This document shows positions 18,040 to 25,828 of a DNA stretch of 53,750 nucleotides, one piece after another. The DNA is taken from contig JBGSOF010000046.1 of assembly GCA_041739275.1 (NCBI GenBank), positions 1 through 53,750 on the forward strand, given 5' to 3'. The translations under genes were made by a program, and so were the position numbers. Under the pieces are notes generated by a model. That model did not search any database. It saw nothing but the letters and a program-made list of their open reading frames with translations, and was not told the origin of the DNA. The DNA comes from WGMI01 sp041739275 (GTDB taxonomy: Bacteria; Bacteroidota; Bacteroidia; Flavobacteriales; Schleiferiaceae). How positions within the stretch are numbered: the stretch's first letter is position 1; the number at the start of each line of letters is the position of its first letter.

Positions 18040-18047
18040 CTCCCCTT
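18040..18047 (-). promoter_or_regulatory. strong Shine-Dalgarno of the small gene
   Basis: AAGGGGAG on the minus strand lies three bases before TTG 18036. Bacteroidota genes rarely carry such a strong site, and it is the main evidence that the 62-codon frame is translated. Confidence 0.6.
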
Positions 18048-18083
18048 CAAAACGCAGATCGGTTTGCGCTTATTGCACGAAGG

Positions 18084-18806
18084 CTATACGTCTAAAATGA
18101 CCCCGTGCTTCACGATGAGCTTGCGCAAATTGATCAAGGCGTACCTCATGCGCCCGAGTGCCGTGTTGATGCTTACCCCGGTCTGTTCGGCGATTTCTTT
18201 GAAACTTAAATCCTCGTAAATCCTCATGCGCAGAACCGACTGTTGTTCTTCGGGCAGGTAATCGAGGAGCTTCATGGCATCGGCCAAGACGCGTTCGTGC
18301 ACAAGGTCGTCTTCGCGGTTCCGCTCTGTGGAGGCCAAAGCGCCAAAGACGTCGTAGGTCTCGGTAGAACGCGAAAGCGGGTGCCTGTTGACCTTTCGAA
18401 AATGATCGATGGCCATGTTGTGCGCGATGCGCAGTACCCAAGGCAAAAATTTCCCTTCTTCGTTATAGCGCTCGGTCTTGATGGTCCGAATCACCTTGAT
18501 AAAAACCTCTTGAAAGAGATCGTTGGCTACCTCTTCGTCTTTCACTTTCTGAATGAGAAAGCCGAAAACTTTGTGCCGGTGTCTCACGATCAGCGCCTCC
18601 AAGGCCGGTTCAGAGCCCTGGGCATAACGCTCTAACAGCTGTTGATCGGTCAGATCTTGCAGGCGGTCGACAGGAGCTGAAGATCGGACGGCCTCCGGCC
18701 GGACATCGGGCTCGAGCCTCGGGGGAATCTGAGCTAGAACGTTGGTCAAGTGGAACTCCGGTTGCACCGAAATCCCTCCAATAGAGGCCATAATGGACTT
18801 TTTCAT
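18084..18806 (-). CDS. RNA polymerase sigma factor, sigma-70 family (ECF-like)
   Basis: This protein directs RNA polymerase to its own promoter class. With the start at ATG 18806 it has 240 residues: a roughly 60-residue N-terminal extension, then region 2 (LFQEVFIKVIRTI and FLPWVLRIAHNMAIDHFRK), then region 4 (LPEEQQSVLRMRIYEDLSFKEIAEQTGVS, NTALGRMRYALINLRK). Region 3 is missing, as in ECF sigma factors. An in-frame TTG at 18851 would add 15 residues. It is divergent from uvrA, and a 62-residue gene follows. No membrane anti-sigma factor is adjacent, unlike the FecI/FecR systems common in this phylum. Confidence 0.9.
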   Translation of the reverse strand: MKKSIMASIGGISVQPEFHLTNVLAQIPPRLEPDVRPEAVRSSAPVDRLQDLTDQQLLERYAQGSEPALEALIVRHRHKVFGFLIQKVKDEEVANDLFQEVFIKVIRTIKTERYNEEGKFLPWVLRIAHNMAIDHFRKVNRHPLSRSTETYDVFGALASTERNREDDLVHERVLADAMKLLDYLPEEQQSVLRMRIYEDLSFKEIAEQTGVSINTALGRMRYALINLRKLIVKHGVILDV

Positions 18807-18987
18807 CGCTTGAATTGTTGTTGCCCGAGCTTCGAAAAATCGAATGCTCAAGCGGGGGTTAGTACAACGAAATCAGCGTAGATGTCCGATCGATGGGCCT
18901 AAATATTGAATGATTTGAAAGCGAGGGCTTCAGATCAAATATACACTTTTGCTTCAAACCTCTCGCATCGATCTTGGTTACCTTCGC

Positions 18988-21789
18988 ATGCCAAGCGCCC
19001 AGAATGGCCACCCCTTGCTGAAAGAACACTCCCCCCGCACGCTCTCGATTCGAGGTGCCCGCCAACACAACCTCAAAAGAATTGACCTCGATCTGCCGCT
19101 CAACAAGCTGATCGTGTTTACCGGCCTGAGCGGTTCGGGCAAGTCGAGTCTGGCCTTCGACACGCTCTATGCCGAGGGTCAAAGGCGTTATGTAGAAAGT
19201 CTCTCGGCCTACGCGCGTCAGTTTTTGGGTCGTTTGGACAAACCTGAAGTCGATTCAATCAGCGGCCTTTCCCCCGCCGTGGCCATCGAGCAAAAGGTGA
19301 GCTCTCGAAATCCGCGCTCCACAGTGGGCACGGCGACCGAGATTTACGACTACCTCAAATTGCTTTTTGCTCGGGTCGGAAAGATTTATTCGCCGATTTC
19401 GGGACGAGAAGTCAAGCGGCACCGCATTGGCGATGTCTTGGACTATCTGTCGGCCTCAGAGCCCGATCGACGACTGTACATCTTGGCTCCACTCGCGGCC
19501 CCGACTTCACAAATTGCCTTTTTGGAGCGAATCTCACTTCTCATTTCCCAAGGCTTTGCGAGGGTATGGTTTTCGGGTGCGGTTCACCAGCTCACCGATT
19601 TAATCGAGCAGCCCGAAGTTTTCCCGAGCGAGTGGTTTTTGGTCATCGACCGAGCCACAGCAGGCCTGAGCGACGAAGACGATCGCAATCGGATGGCCGA
19701 TTCGGTTCAAACGGCTTTCTACGAAGGGCGGGGCAAAATGCTGATTCAATGGGCCGATACCGGCGAAACGGCAGAATATAGCGACCGGCTCGAGGCCGAC
19801 GGAATGGAGTTCGTCGATGCGCATCCCAATCTGTTCAGCTTTAACAACCCCATGGGCGCTTGCCCTCGATGCGAGGGTTTTGGATCGGTGATTGGCATCG
19901 ATCCCGATTTGGTTATTCCCGACCCGACACGCTCGGTTTACGAAGATGCCGTGGTGGCATGGAAGGGCGAAAAAATGCAGGAGTGGAAACTCGATTTTAT
20001 CGCCGACGCCCACAAACACGACTTCCCGGTGCACAAGCCATATGCAGAACTCAATGAAGCGGAAGTTCAGCTTCTTTGGAAGGGTAAGGGTCGAACCAAG
20101 GGAATTGAACAGTTCTTTGAATTCGTTGAGAAAAACAGCTACAAGATTCAATACCGGGTCATGTTGGCGCGATATCGCGGCAAAACCACCTGCCCGGACT
20201 GCGGAGGCAGCCGCATGCGGAAAGAAGCTTCGTATGTGCGCATTGCGGGTCAAAATCTGACTGAATTGGTTCAGTGGCCTGTTTCTGAGGTCATGGCCTT
20301 TTTCGATTCCTGGAAACCGGACGCCAACGAAGAGGCCATCGGCGGCCGCTTGCTAAACGAAATCCGCAACCGCTTGGCGTATCTCGAGCGCGTGGGCTTG
20401 GGCTATCTCAGCTTGAGTCGGGTTTCTTCGAGTTTGAGCGGGGGCGAGTCGCAGCGAATTCACTTGGCTACGGCTTTGGGAAGCAGTTTGGTGGGCAGTA
20501 TGTACATCCTCGACGAGCCTTCGATTGGCTTGCACCCGGCCGACACCCGCCGATTGATCGAGGTGTTGAAGAGCTTGCGCGACCTTGGAAATACTGTGAT
20601 TGTGGTCGAGCACGACGAAGAAATTATGCGCTCTGCCGATTGGATCGTCGACATCGGTCCCGAGGCCGGAGTTGGGGGCGGACACGTCCTCTACAGCGGC
20701 CCGCCTTCGGGTCTGATCGCGGAATCGAACGGGTACACGGCGCGCTATCTCGCGGGGCTCGAAACATTGATTTTACCGGGGTCTCCGAGGCAACCGAAGG
20801 GATTAATTCGGCTTTTTGGCGCGCGAGAAAACAATCTAAAGTCGGTCGACATCGACTTGCCCTTGGGTTTGTTGACGGTGGTAAGTGGGGTAAGTGGTTC
20901 GGGCAAGAGCAGCTTGATTCGCAAAATTCTCTATCCGGCCCTCAGACGAGAGCTCACAGGTCAGGGCGATAAACCGGGACGCTATTCGCGTTTGGAGGGC
21001 GACCTCGACATGATTTCAAGCGTCGAGTTTATCGATCAGAACCCGATTGGGCGGAGCTCGAGGAGCAACCCGGTGACCTATGTCAAAGCCTTTGACGAGA
21101 TCAGGGGTTTGTTTGCCGAACTCCCCATTTCAAAGCAACGGGGCTACAAGTCGAAGCATTTTTCATTCAACGTGGTGGGCGGACGCTGCGAAACCTGTCA
21201 AGGTGAAGGGAGTGTTACGGTGGAGATGCAGTTCATGGCCGATTTGCATTTGGTTTGCGAAACCTGCAACGGGAAAAAGTTTAAGGACGAGGTGCTTGAG
21301 GTTCGTTTCGGAGGCTTGAACATCAGCGAAATTTTAGATTTGACGGTCGACGAGGCGCTGGAGTTCTTTGTGAAAAACGAGCAGAAGGCCATTGTTCGAG
21401 GCATTGCACCTTTGGCGGAGGTGGGATTGGGTTATGTGCGTTTGGGGCAGAGTTCGAGCACACTTTCGGGTGGTGAAGCTCAGCGCATTAAGCTAGCTTC
21501 GTTCTTGCTCCGCGGTCAGAACGAGGGCAAGTCGCTCTTCCTGTTCGACGAGCCGACCACAGGCTTGCACTTTCACGACATTGGCAAGCTGCTCAAAGCT
21601 TTCGCTGCACTGTTGGACCGAGGGCATAGCATTGTGGTGATTGAACACCACCCGGATTTGATCCGGCAGGCAGACTGGATTATCGACCTTGGTCCCGGTG
21701 GCGGTTCCGAAGGCGGACGCTTGGTGTACCAGGGCGGTTTGAAAGGTCTTTTGGCCAGCACCGATTCGGTCACGGCTCAGTATTTGTAA
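18988..21789 (+). CDS. uvrA: excinuclease ABC subunit A
   Basis: UvrA finds bulky DNA lesions with UvrB to start nucleotide excision repair. The 933-residue protein has two ABC modules: Walker A TGLSGSGKSSLAFDT with signature LSGGESQRIHLATALGSS, then VSGVSGSGKSSLI with LSGGEAQRIKLASFLLRG. Zinc sites CPRCEGFG, CPDCGGSR and CETCQGEG/CETCNG are all present. The ATG at 18988 is preceded by the promoter-like octamer TACCTTCG (18979-18986), so the leader may be very short, or this octamer may be coincidental and the promoter lies further up. A start 13 codons upstream is less likely. Confidence 0.96.
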   Translation: MPSAQNGHPLLKEHSPRTLSIRGARQHNLKRIDLDLPLNKLIVFTGLSGSGKSSLAFDTLYAEGQRRYVESLSAYARQFLGRLDKPEVDSISGLSPAVAIEQKVSSRNPRSTVGTATEIYDYLKLLFARVGKIYSPISGREVKRHRIGDVLDYLSASEPDRRLYILAPLAAPTSQIAFLERISLLISQGFARVWFSGAVHQLTDLIEQPEVFPSEWFLVIDRATAGLSDEDDRNRMADSVQTAFYEGRGKMLIQWADTGETAEYSDRLEADGMEFVDAHPNLFSFNNPMGACPRCEGFGSVIGIDPDLVIPDPTRSVYEDAVVAWKGEKMQEWKLDFIADAHKHDFPVHKPYAELNEAEVQLLWKGKGRTKGIEQFFEFVEKNSYKIQYRVMLARYRGKTTCPDCGGSRMRKEASYVRIAGQNLTELVQWPVSEVMAFFDSWKPDANEEAIGGRLLNEIRNRLAYLERVGLGYLSLSRVSSSLSGGESQRIHLATALGSSLVGSMYILDEPSIGLHPADTRRLIEVLKSLRDLGNTVIVVEHDEEIMRSADWIVDIGPEAGVGGGHVLYSGPPSGLIAESNGYTARYLAGLETLILPGSPRQPKGLIRLFGARENNLKSVDIDLPLGLLTVVSGVSGSGKSSLIRKILYPALRRELTGQGDKPGRYSRLEGDLDMISSVEFIDQNPIGRSSRSNPVTYVKAFDEIRGLFAELPISKQRGYKSKHFSFNVVGGRCETCQGEGSVTVEMQFMADLHLVCETCNGKKFKDEVLEVRFGGLNISEILDLTVDEALEFFVKNEQKAIVRGIAPLAEVGLGYVRLGQSSSTLSGGEAQRIKLASFLLRGQNEGKSLFLFDEPTTGLHFHDIGKLLKAFAALLDRGHSIVVIEHHPDLIRQADWIIDLGPGGGSEGGRLVYQGGLKGLLASTDSVTAQYL

Positions 21790-21798
21790 GATTTTTAT

Positions 21799-21806
21799 TA
21801 TATTTG
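21799..21806 (+). promoter_or_regulatory. candidate -7 element of the RAYT relic
   Basis: TATATTTG fits TAnnTTTG exactly and lies 10 bases after the uvrA stop and 57 before the transposase ATG. Confidence 0.35.
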
Positions 21807-21862
21807 AACGTTCCAGTGCCTCACCTCCGGGGGCGTGGTTCCTCCGAGTAGTGCTTATTGCC

Positions 21863-22456
21863 ATGAATTCTGCAGAACGGTTTCAAAATCGATTTCGAAT
21901 TCGTTCGAGCAGGGCGCCATTTTGGGATTACGGAGGCAACGCATCGTATTTTGTCACCTTGTGTACCCAGGGTCGAATTCGATGGTTCGGTGAAGTGGTT
22001 CACGGGAATATGGAGAGATCCGATTTGGGTGAAATGGCCCATCGCTGTTGGATGGACATTCCGAACCATTTTCCGTTTGTTCAATTGGGTGCCTTTGTCG
22101 TGATGCCTGACCACGTCCACGGCATCATCACCCTCGACAAACCCGTTGATCACCAAAATCACAACCCATTGGCCGAATACGGGCGAATGGACATTCCCGT
22201 TGAATCGCCCGAAAATCGTTCTAACCGAAATCAATTCGGTGCCCAATCGCAGAATTTGGGGTCGATCGTCCGCGGATTCAAAATTGGCGTTACCCTAGGC
22301 GCCCGGGCCCAACAACCCGAGTTCCGATGGCAGGGCCGCTACCACGATCGCATTGTACGAGATGAAGTGGCCTAACGACGGATTGAACAATACATTTTCG
22401 ATAATCCCGCCAATTGGGATCGGAATGCGCGAAAATCGGATCGGAAAATCCCATAA
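21863..22456 (+). pseudogene. REP-associated tyrosine transposase (RAYT, IS200-like), nonsense-mutated
   Basis: RAYT proteins are single-strand HUH nucleases related to IS200/IS605 TnpA that act on REP palindromes. The frame begins at ATG 21863 and shows YFVTLCTQGRIRWFGE and the HUH motif VMPDHVHGII. It reads WQGRYHDRIVRDEVA and then hits TAA at 22373-22375. The same frame continues for 26 sense codons as RRIEQYIFDNPANWDRN, the usual C-terminal end with the likely catalytic tyrosine, to a TAA at 22454. Relatives read about DEVALRRIEQY here, so a Leu TTA became TAA. The stop separates the HUH motif from the tyrosine, so the product should be inactive. A palindrome and tandem array lie just downstream. 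Confidence 0.8.
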
Positions 22457-22502
22457 TGCCTAAATATGGCGCGGGCGAAATCCGCGTCATCGGAGGGAAT
22501 CG

Positions 22503-22617
22503 ATCATCATCGGCGAAATCCGTCGTCATCGGCGAAATCCGTCGTCATCGGCGAAATCCGGTCGTCATCGGCGAAATCCGTCGTCATCGGCGAAATCCGT
22601 CGTCATCGGCGAAATCC
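22503..22617. repeat. tandem array, six units of 19 bp
   Basis: Six nearly identical units of GTCGTCATCGGCGAAATCC run head to tail at 22503, 22522, 22541, 22561, 22580 and 22599. The first unit begins ATCAT and one extra G lies at 22560. There are no spacers, so this is not a CRISPR. Together with the palindrome and the direct repeat to the right it fills the 370-base stretch between the transposase relic and the barrel gene. Confidence 0.9.
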
Positions 22618-22651
22618 GTCGTAGAGACGCAAAATTTTGCGTCTCTACGAC
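22618..22651. repeat. 34-bp perfect palindrome, REP-like
   Basis: Each half is GTCGTAGAGACGCAAAA and its exact complement, meeting with no spacer at AAAATTTT. It begins immediately after the sixth tandem unit and shares that unit's GTCGT prefix. A long perfect dyad about 160 bases from a RAYT gene is the expected REP/RAYT arrangement. I recall similar cores dispersed in other bacterial genomes but cannot verify it here. Confidence 0.85.
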
Positions 22652-22652
22652 A

Positions 22653-22701
22653 CCGTCCCGGACGCACCCACCCACGGAACGTATCCGTCCCGGACGCACC
22701 C
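22653..22701. repeat. 17-bp direct repeat
   Basis: CCGTCCCGGACGCACCC occurs at 22653-22669 and 22685-22701, a period of 32 bases. It is probably part of the same non-coding repeat patch, and no gene is visible in 22652-22827. Confidence 0.7.
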
Positions 22702-22827
22702 CTATTCGCGACGTTATCCGATGTTCGAACAAAACGACCATGGGGTTTGCATGTTCGGACAGGACAAATCGCGTCCACCGATCCCAACCCCACCACACCC
22801 CGCAAAACATCAACCGCGTCGGGCCGC

Positions 22828-23496
22828 TTAAAAAATCATCCAAGCATAGCCCACGTTAAAGCTGGCTAGCATATCGTTCGAAGTGTTGTTCTTTTTGTAT
22901 TCCCAACCCTCGAGGTTGTCGAAAAACAGCAGATGTCCCGTAGCATCGATCGAAAGAAAGCTGCTGTAGCCCGTGCGGATTTTAAAGCCCCCGCCCCCGT
23001 ACAGCTGCATCCCGGTGTAGGCATTGGGATAGAGAATAATGTTGCTGCCGTAGCGCGCATCCTCGCGGAGCTCGGGATCGTAAAACACCATCCCCCCCCC
23101 GCCCTTGACGAAGAACGTCCAAGAATTTTGGCGTTGATACTTGCCAAACTTCTTAAAGCTCAATTCGATAAAGGCATTGAGCTGCAACACATCCGTATCG
23201 ACCTGATAATTCCGCTTCGGGTTGCCGTGGTTCGAATCTTCGGCAAACACCTTTCCGTAGCTCCCTTCTACACCCATACCGAACCAAGGTGCAAAATGGT
23301 AGCGGTACATCAAACCCAATTTTGGACGGATCTCTTTGATCACCGCCGCAGGGTCGCCCCCCGCAACATCTCCGACATGCGAGAGGGTACCGAGTTGAAG
23401 ACCGACATCCATGTAGCGCAACTGGGTTTGAGCCCCGATTTTCGGAGAACCCCAAAGGCAGAACGCGCAGACGATAAAGAGAATTTTGCCTTTCAA
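22828..23496 (-). CDS. outer-membrane beta-barrel protein, DUF6089-like
   Basis: This 222-residue protein has a signal peptide (MKGKILFIVCAFCLWGSPKIGAQ) followed by alternating amphipathic strands. Glycine-rich turns (GVEGSYGKVF, VKGGGGMVFYDPE, LYGGGGFKIRTGYSSF) and a terminal aromatic (YAWMIF) are typical of eight-stranded outer-membrane barrels. The N-terminal DVGLQLGTLSHVGDVAGG resembles DUF6089, a Bacteroidota family of unknown role. It lies 11 bases after yaaA and probably shares its transcript. Confidence 0.75.
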   Translation of the reverse strand: MKGKILFIVCAFCLWGSPKIGAQTQLRYMDVGLQLGTLSHVGDVAGGDPAAVIKEIRPKLGLMYRYHFAPWFGMGVEGSYGKVFAEDSNHGNPKRNYQVDTDVLQLNAFIELSFKKFGKYQRQNSWTFFVKGGGGMVFYDPELREDARYGSNIILYPNAYTGMQLYGGGGFKIRTGYSSFLSIDATGHLLFFDNLEGWEYKKNNTSNDMLASFNVGYAWMIF

Positions 23497-23507
23497 TTCG
23501 GGCAGTT

Positions 23508-24266
23508 TCAGTGGCTCCTCAAAAATACCATATTCCTCGGTTTTGAGAGCGCGGGAGAAAAACAGTACCCATCTTCTTGAAACGCTTCAAATTCAGAAGG
23601 TTCCGAAGCCCCCGTTTCAAGGATCCAACGCGCCATGCGACCGCGAGCCTGCTTGAAATACACCTGAACAGGCTTGGGACCCTTGGGGCCGTCCTCCAAA
23701 AAATCAATTGCCATGCGGCGAGTTGCGAGCTTCGCAGATCGAATCACCCCCCCGTATTCCGCAGAAGCCAAATCGACCACCCAGTCCTTTTTGGCCTCGC
23801 GTTCCAAACGTGCAGAAAGCGCCTCAGACCACCAGCGATTGAGTCGGACTCCGGGCTCAGGCTCCATCGCAGTGCCCATCTCCAATCGATAAGGCTCGAT
23901 GCCATCGTCGGGGCGCAGCCATCCGTAGAGTCCCGACAAAATCCGCAGGCTCTCTTTGGCCCGTGCCCGAGCTTCTGCGCTCCAGCTTGAAGCCTCCAAC
24001 CCCCGATAAACCTCGCCATCGAATAGTTCGACCGCGCGGTACTTCCGCTGCCCCCTCCACTGCTGATTCCGCCCTTGGTTCTCCTGCGCCAAATCAGGGC
24101 TGATCGACTGCAATTGAGACAGTTGAAAGGAGTCAAATTCCTTGAGCCGCCCCATCACCACACGGGCTCGATCGAGAAAGACCGGCTTATCCAATTCCGC
24201 GGGTGCGGAAGTCGATTCAGGGATGCGCAGCCTCTTGGCCGGAGAGAGTAAAACGATCAGCGCCAT
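23508..24266 (-). CDS. yaaA: peroxide stress protein YaaA
   Basis: YaaA (UPF0246/DUF328) limits free intracellular iron and protects DNA during hydrogen peroxide stress. The 252-residue protein is of usual length. It begins MALIVLLSPAKRL and has SGLYGWLRPDDGIEPYRLEMG, VDLASAEYGGVI and VYFKQARGRMARWIL, the family's conserved blocks. The ATG at 24266 is clear. It is the first gene of a two-gene minus-strand unit and is divergent from the CsgG-like lipoprotein. Confidence 0.93.
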   Translation of the reverse strand: MALIVLLSPAKRLRIPESTSAPAELDKPVFLDRARVVMGRLKEFDSFQLSQLQSISPDLAQENQGRNQQWRGQRKYRAVELFDGEVYRGLEASSWSAEARARAKESLRILSGLYGWLRPDDGIEPYRLEMGTAMEPEPGVRLNRWWSEALSARLEREAKKDWVVDLASAEYGGVIRSAKLATRRMAIDFLEDGPKGPKPVQVYFKQARGRMARWILETGASEPSEFEAFQEDGYCFSPALSKPRNMVFLRSH

Positions 24267-24394
24267 GGAGAATATTCGATCATACCGAGACGAAATTATG
24301 CAGCAATCACCTTGTGAAAAACGGATAAATCATGGCATTGTTTTTGGAGCCGAGCGCGCTAAGGCAGATATTCGTACCCATCGCACGAACGACT

Positions 24395-25828
24395 ATGAAC
24401 GCTCGAAACATCGACGAAAAGCACATTTGGCCGAGCTCGTCCGCAAATTTCCGGAGCGCAGCTCGCTATTTCGCCTTGCTTGCGCTGTTGGCGATCGGCG
24501 CTTGCAGCGGTTCGAAAGGGATGTACAAAAAGGGAGAGAAATTGAGAGAGGCTGGCTCGCATGCCGAGGCCAGCGAGTACTATTTCAAAGCATTGATGCG
24601 CAAAAGCGACAATGTCGACGCCCAAATCGCACTCAAAAAAACGGGCGGTCGCGTACTCGAAGACAAACTCGCCTTGTTTTATCAAGCGCATGCGGTCGAA
24701 GATCACACCCGTGCCGTACAGGCCTATTCCGAGGCCGTACTTTATGCTGAACGCGCCAAGGCCGTCGGAGTGATTCTCGAAATACCGACCCAGTACGAAG
24801 CGATGTACCGCGAATCTCGAGACGCGGTTTCGGCTCGTTTGTATGATCAGGCGCGCGAACATTTGCGAAACGAAGAATTCGCCAAGGCCGAAGAAGCCTT
24901 TGCGCAAGTCAACAAACTGAATCCCGATTTTAAAGACGCGGGCGCACTCAAAACACTTTCGCGCAACGAGCCTCTCTACCGCGAAGGCCTAGAGCTTTAC
25001 GATGCGGGGCGCTATCGAGAAGCCTATTTCAAATTTGATGCGATCGAACAACAATCCGGCTACAAAGACAGCCGCAATCTGAGGCAGATCTGTCTCGAAA
25101 ACGGCCGATATCCGATTGCGATGATCCCCTTCGACAACAAAAGCGGCTACCCGGGAGTCGAAACCGCAGTGGCCAGCTCGATTGCCTCTGCCATTCTCAA
25201 GAGCAACGACCCCTTTGTACAATTGGTCGATCGCGCACAGCACAATCAAATTATGGAAGAGCAAATCCGTCAAATGCGCGGGGAAGTTTCGAGCCCCAAT
25301 GCGATCAAAATCGGTGAGCTCACCGGGGCCAAGGCGCTGCTGTCGGGTTCGGTGCACTCGGCAGTGCGCTTCGACTCGGGTTTAAAAAGCACTTCGCAAA
25401 CGGGCTTTTCGGCCAGACCGGTCAAGCGCAAAGACCCCAAAACAGGAGAAATGAAGACCTTTTATGAATACGACCTCGTCACTTATCGCATTTACAGCCG
25501 CGAGGTGCGCTTTAGCATCGGCTATTCCTACCAACTGAGCTCGACAGAAACAGGTCGGATTCTGGCAGCCGACCAACTGAGCGCCGAAGATTCAGACCGC
25601 ATAGAATACACCGACTACTCGGGCAACCCGAGCAGATTCTACCCCGGCAAGAGAGCACCCGGAGGTAAGTGGGAAGTCGATTTCAACGCCTCATCTCGGA
25701 GCTCCCTGAGCCAACTGGTCGGGGCTCGGCAGTCGGTGAGAAGCCCGGAATCGATGAGCGAGGCCGCTTTGGCGAAACTCGCTTCGAAGGTGAGCGCTGA
25801 AGTGGTGCGCCAAAGCCGGATTGAATGA
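24395..25828 (+). CDS. TPR-containing lipoprotein with CsgG-like domain
   Basis: This 477-residue protein has a lipoprotein signal with lipobox Cys at residue 37 (LLAIGACSGS). TPR-like helical repeats follow (EKLREAGSHAEASEYYFKAL, LRNEEFAKAEEAFAQVNKL, LYDAGRYREAYFKFDAI). The C-terminal half resembles the CsgG/HfaB fold (YPIAMIPFDNKSG, VASSIASAILKS, VQLVDRAQHNQIMEEQ, IGELTGAKALLSGSV). CsgG forms the curli secretion pore, but CsgG-like periplasmic lipoproteins without pore loops are common, so I do not infer secretion. ATG 24395 is preferred over one 21 codons upstream. Its stop overlaps the next gene (ATGA), pairing it with the LPP20-like protein. Confidence 0.78.
   Translation: MNARNIDEKHIWPSSSANFRSAARYFALLALLAIGACSGSKGMYKKGEKLREAGSHAEASEYYFKALMRKSDNVDAQIALKKTGGRVLEDKLALFYQAHAVEDHTRAVQAYSEAVLYAERAKAVGVILEIPTQYEAMYRESRDAVSARLYDQAREHLRNEEFAKAEEAFAQVNKLNPDFKDAGALKTLSRNEPLYREGLELYDAGRYREAYFKFDAIEQQSGYKDSRNLRQICLENGRYPIAMIPFDNKSGYPGVETAVASSIASAILKSNDPFVQLVDRAQHNQIMEEQIRQMRGEVSSPNAIKIGELTGAKALLSGSVHSAVRFDSGLKSTSQTGFSARPVKRKDPKTGEMKTFYEYDLVTYRIYSREVRFSIGYSYQLSSTETGRILAADQLSAEDSDRIEYTDYSGNPSRFYPGKRAPGGKWEVDFNASSRSSLSQLVGARQSVRSPESMSEAALAKLASKVSAEVVRQSRIE

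Noticed and set aside
22503..22617. Tandem 19-bp units as a CRISPR array
   Set aside because: Units abut without spacers and no cas genes are present.
24395..25828. CsgG-like protein as a curli secretion channel
   Set aside because: No curli subunits (CsgA/B-like), no CsgE/F nearby, and the pore-loop region is not recognisable.
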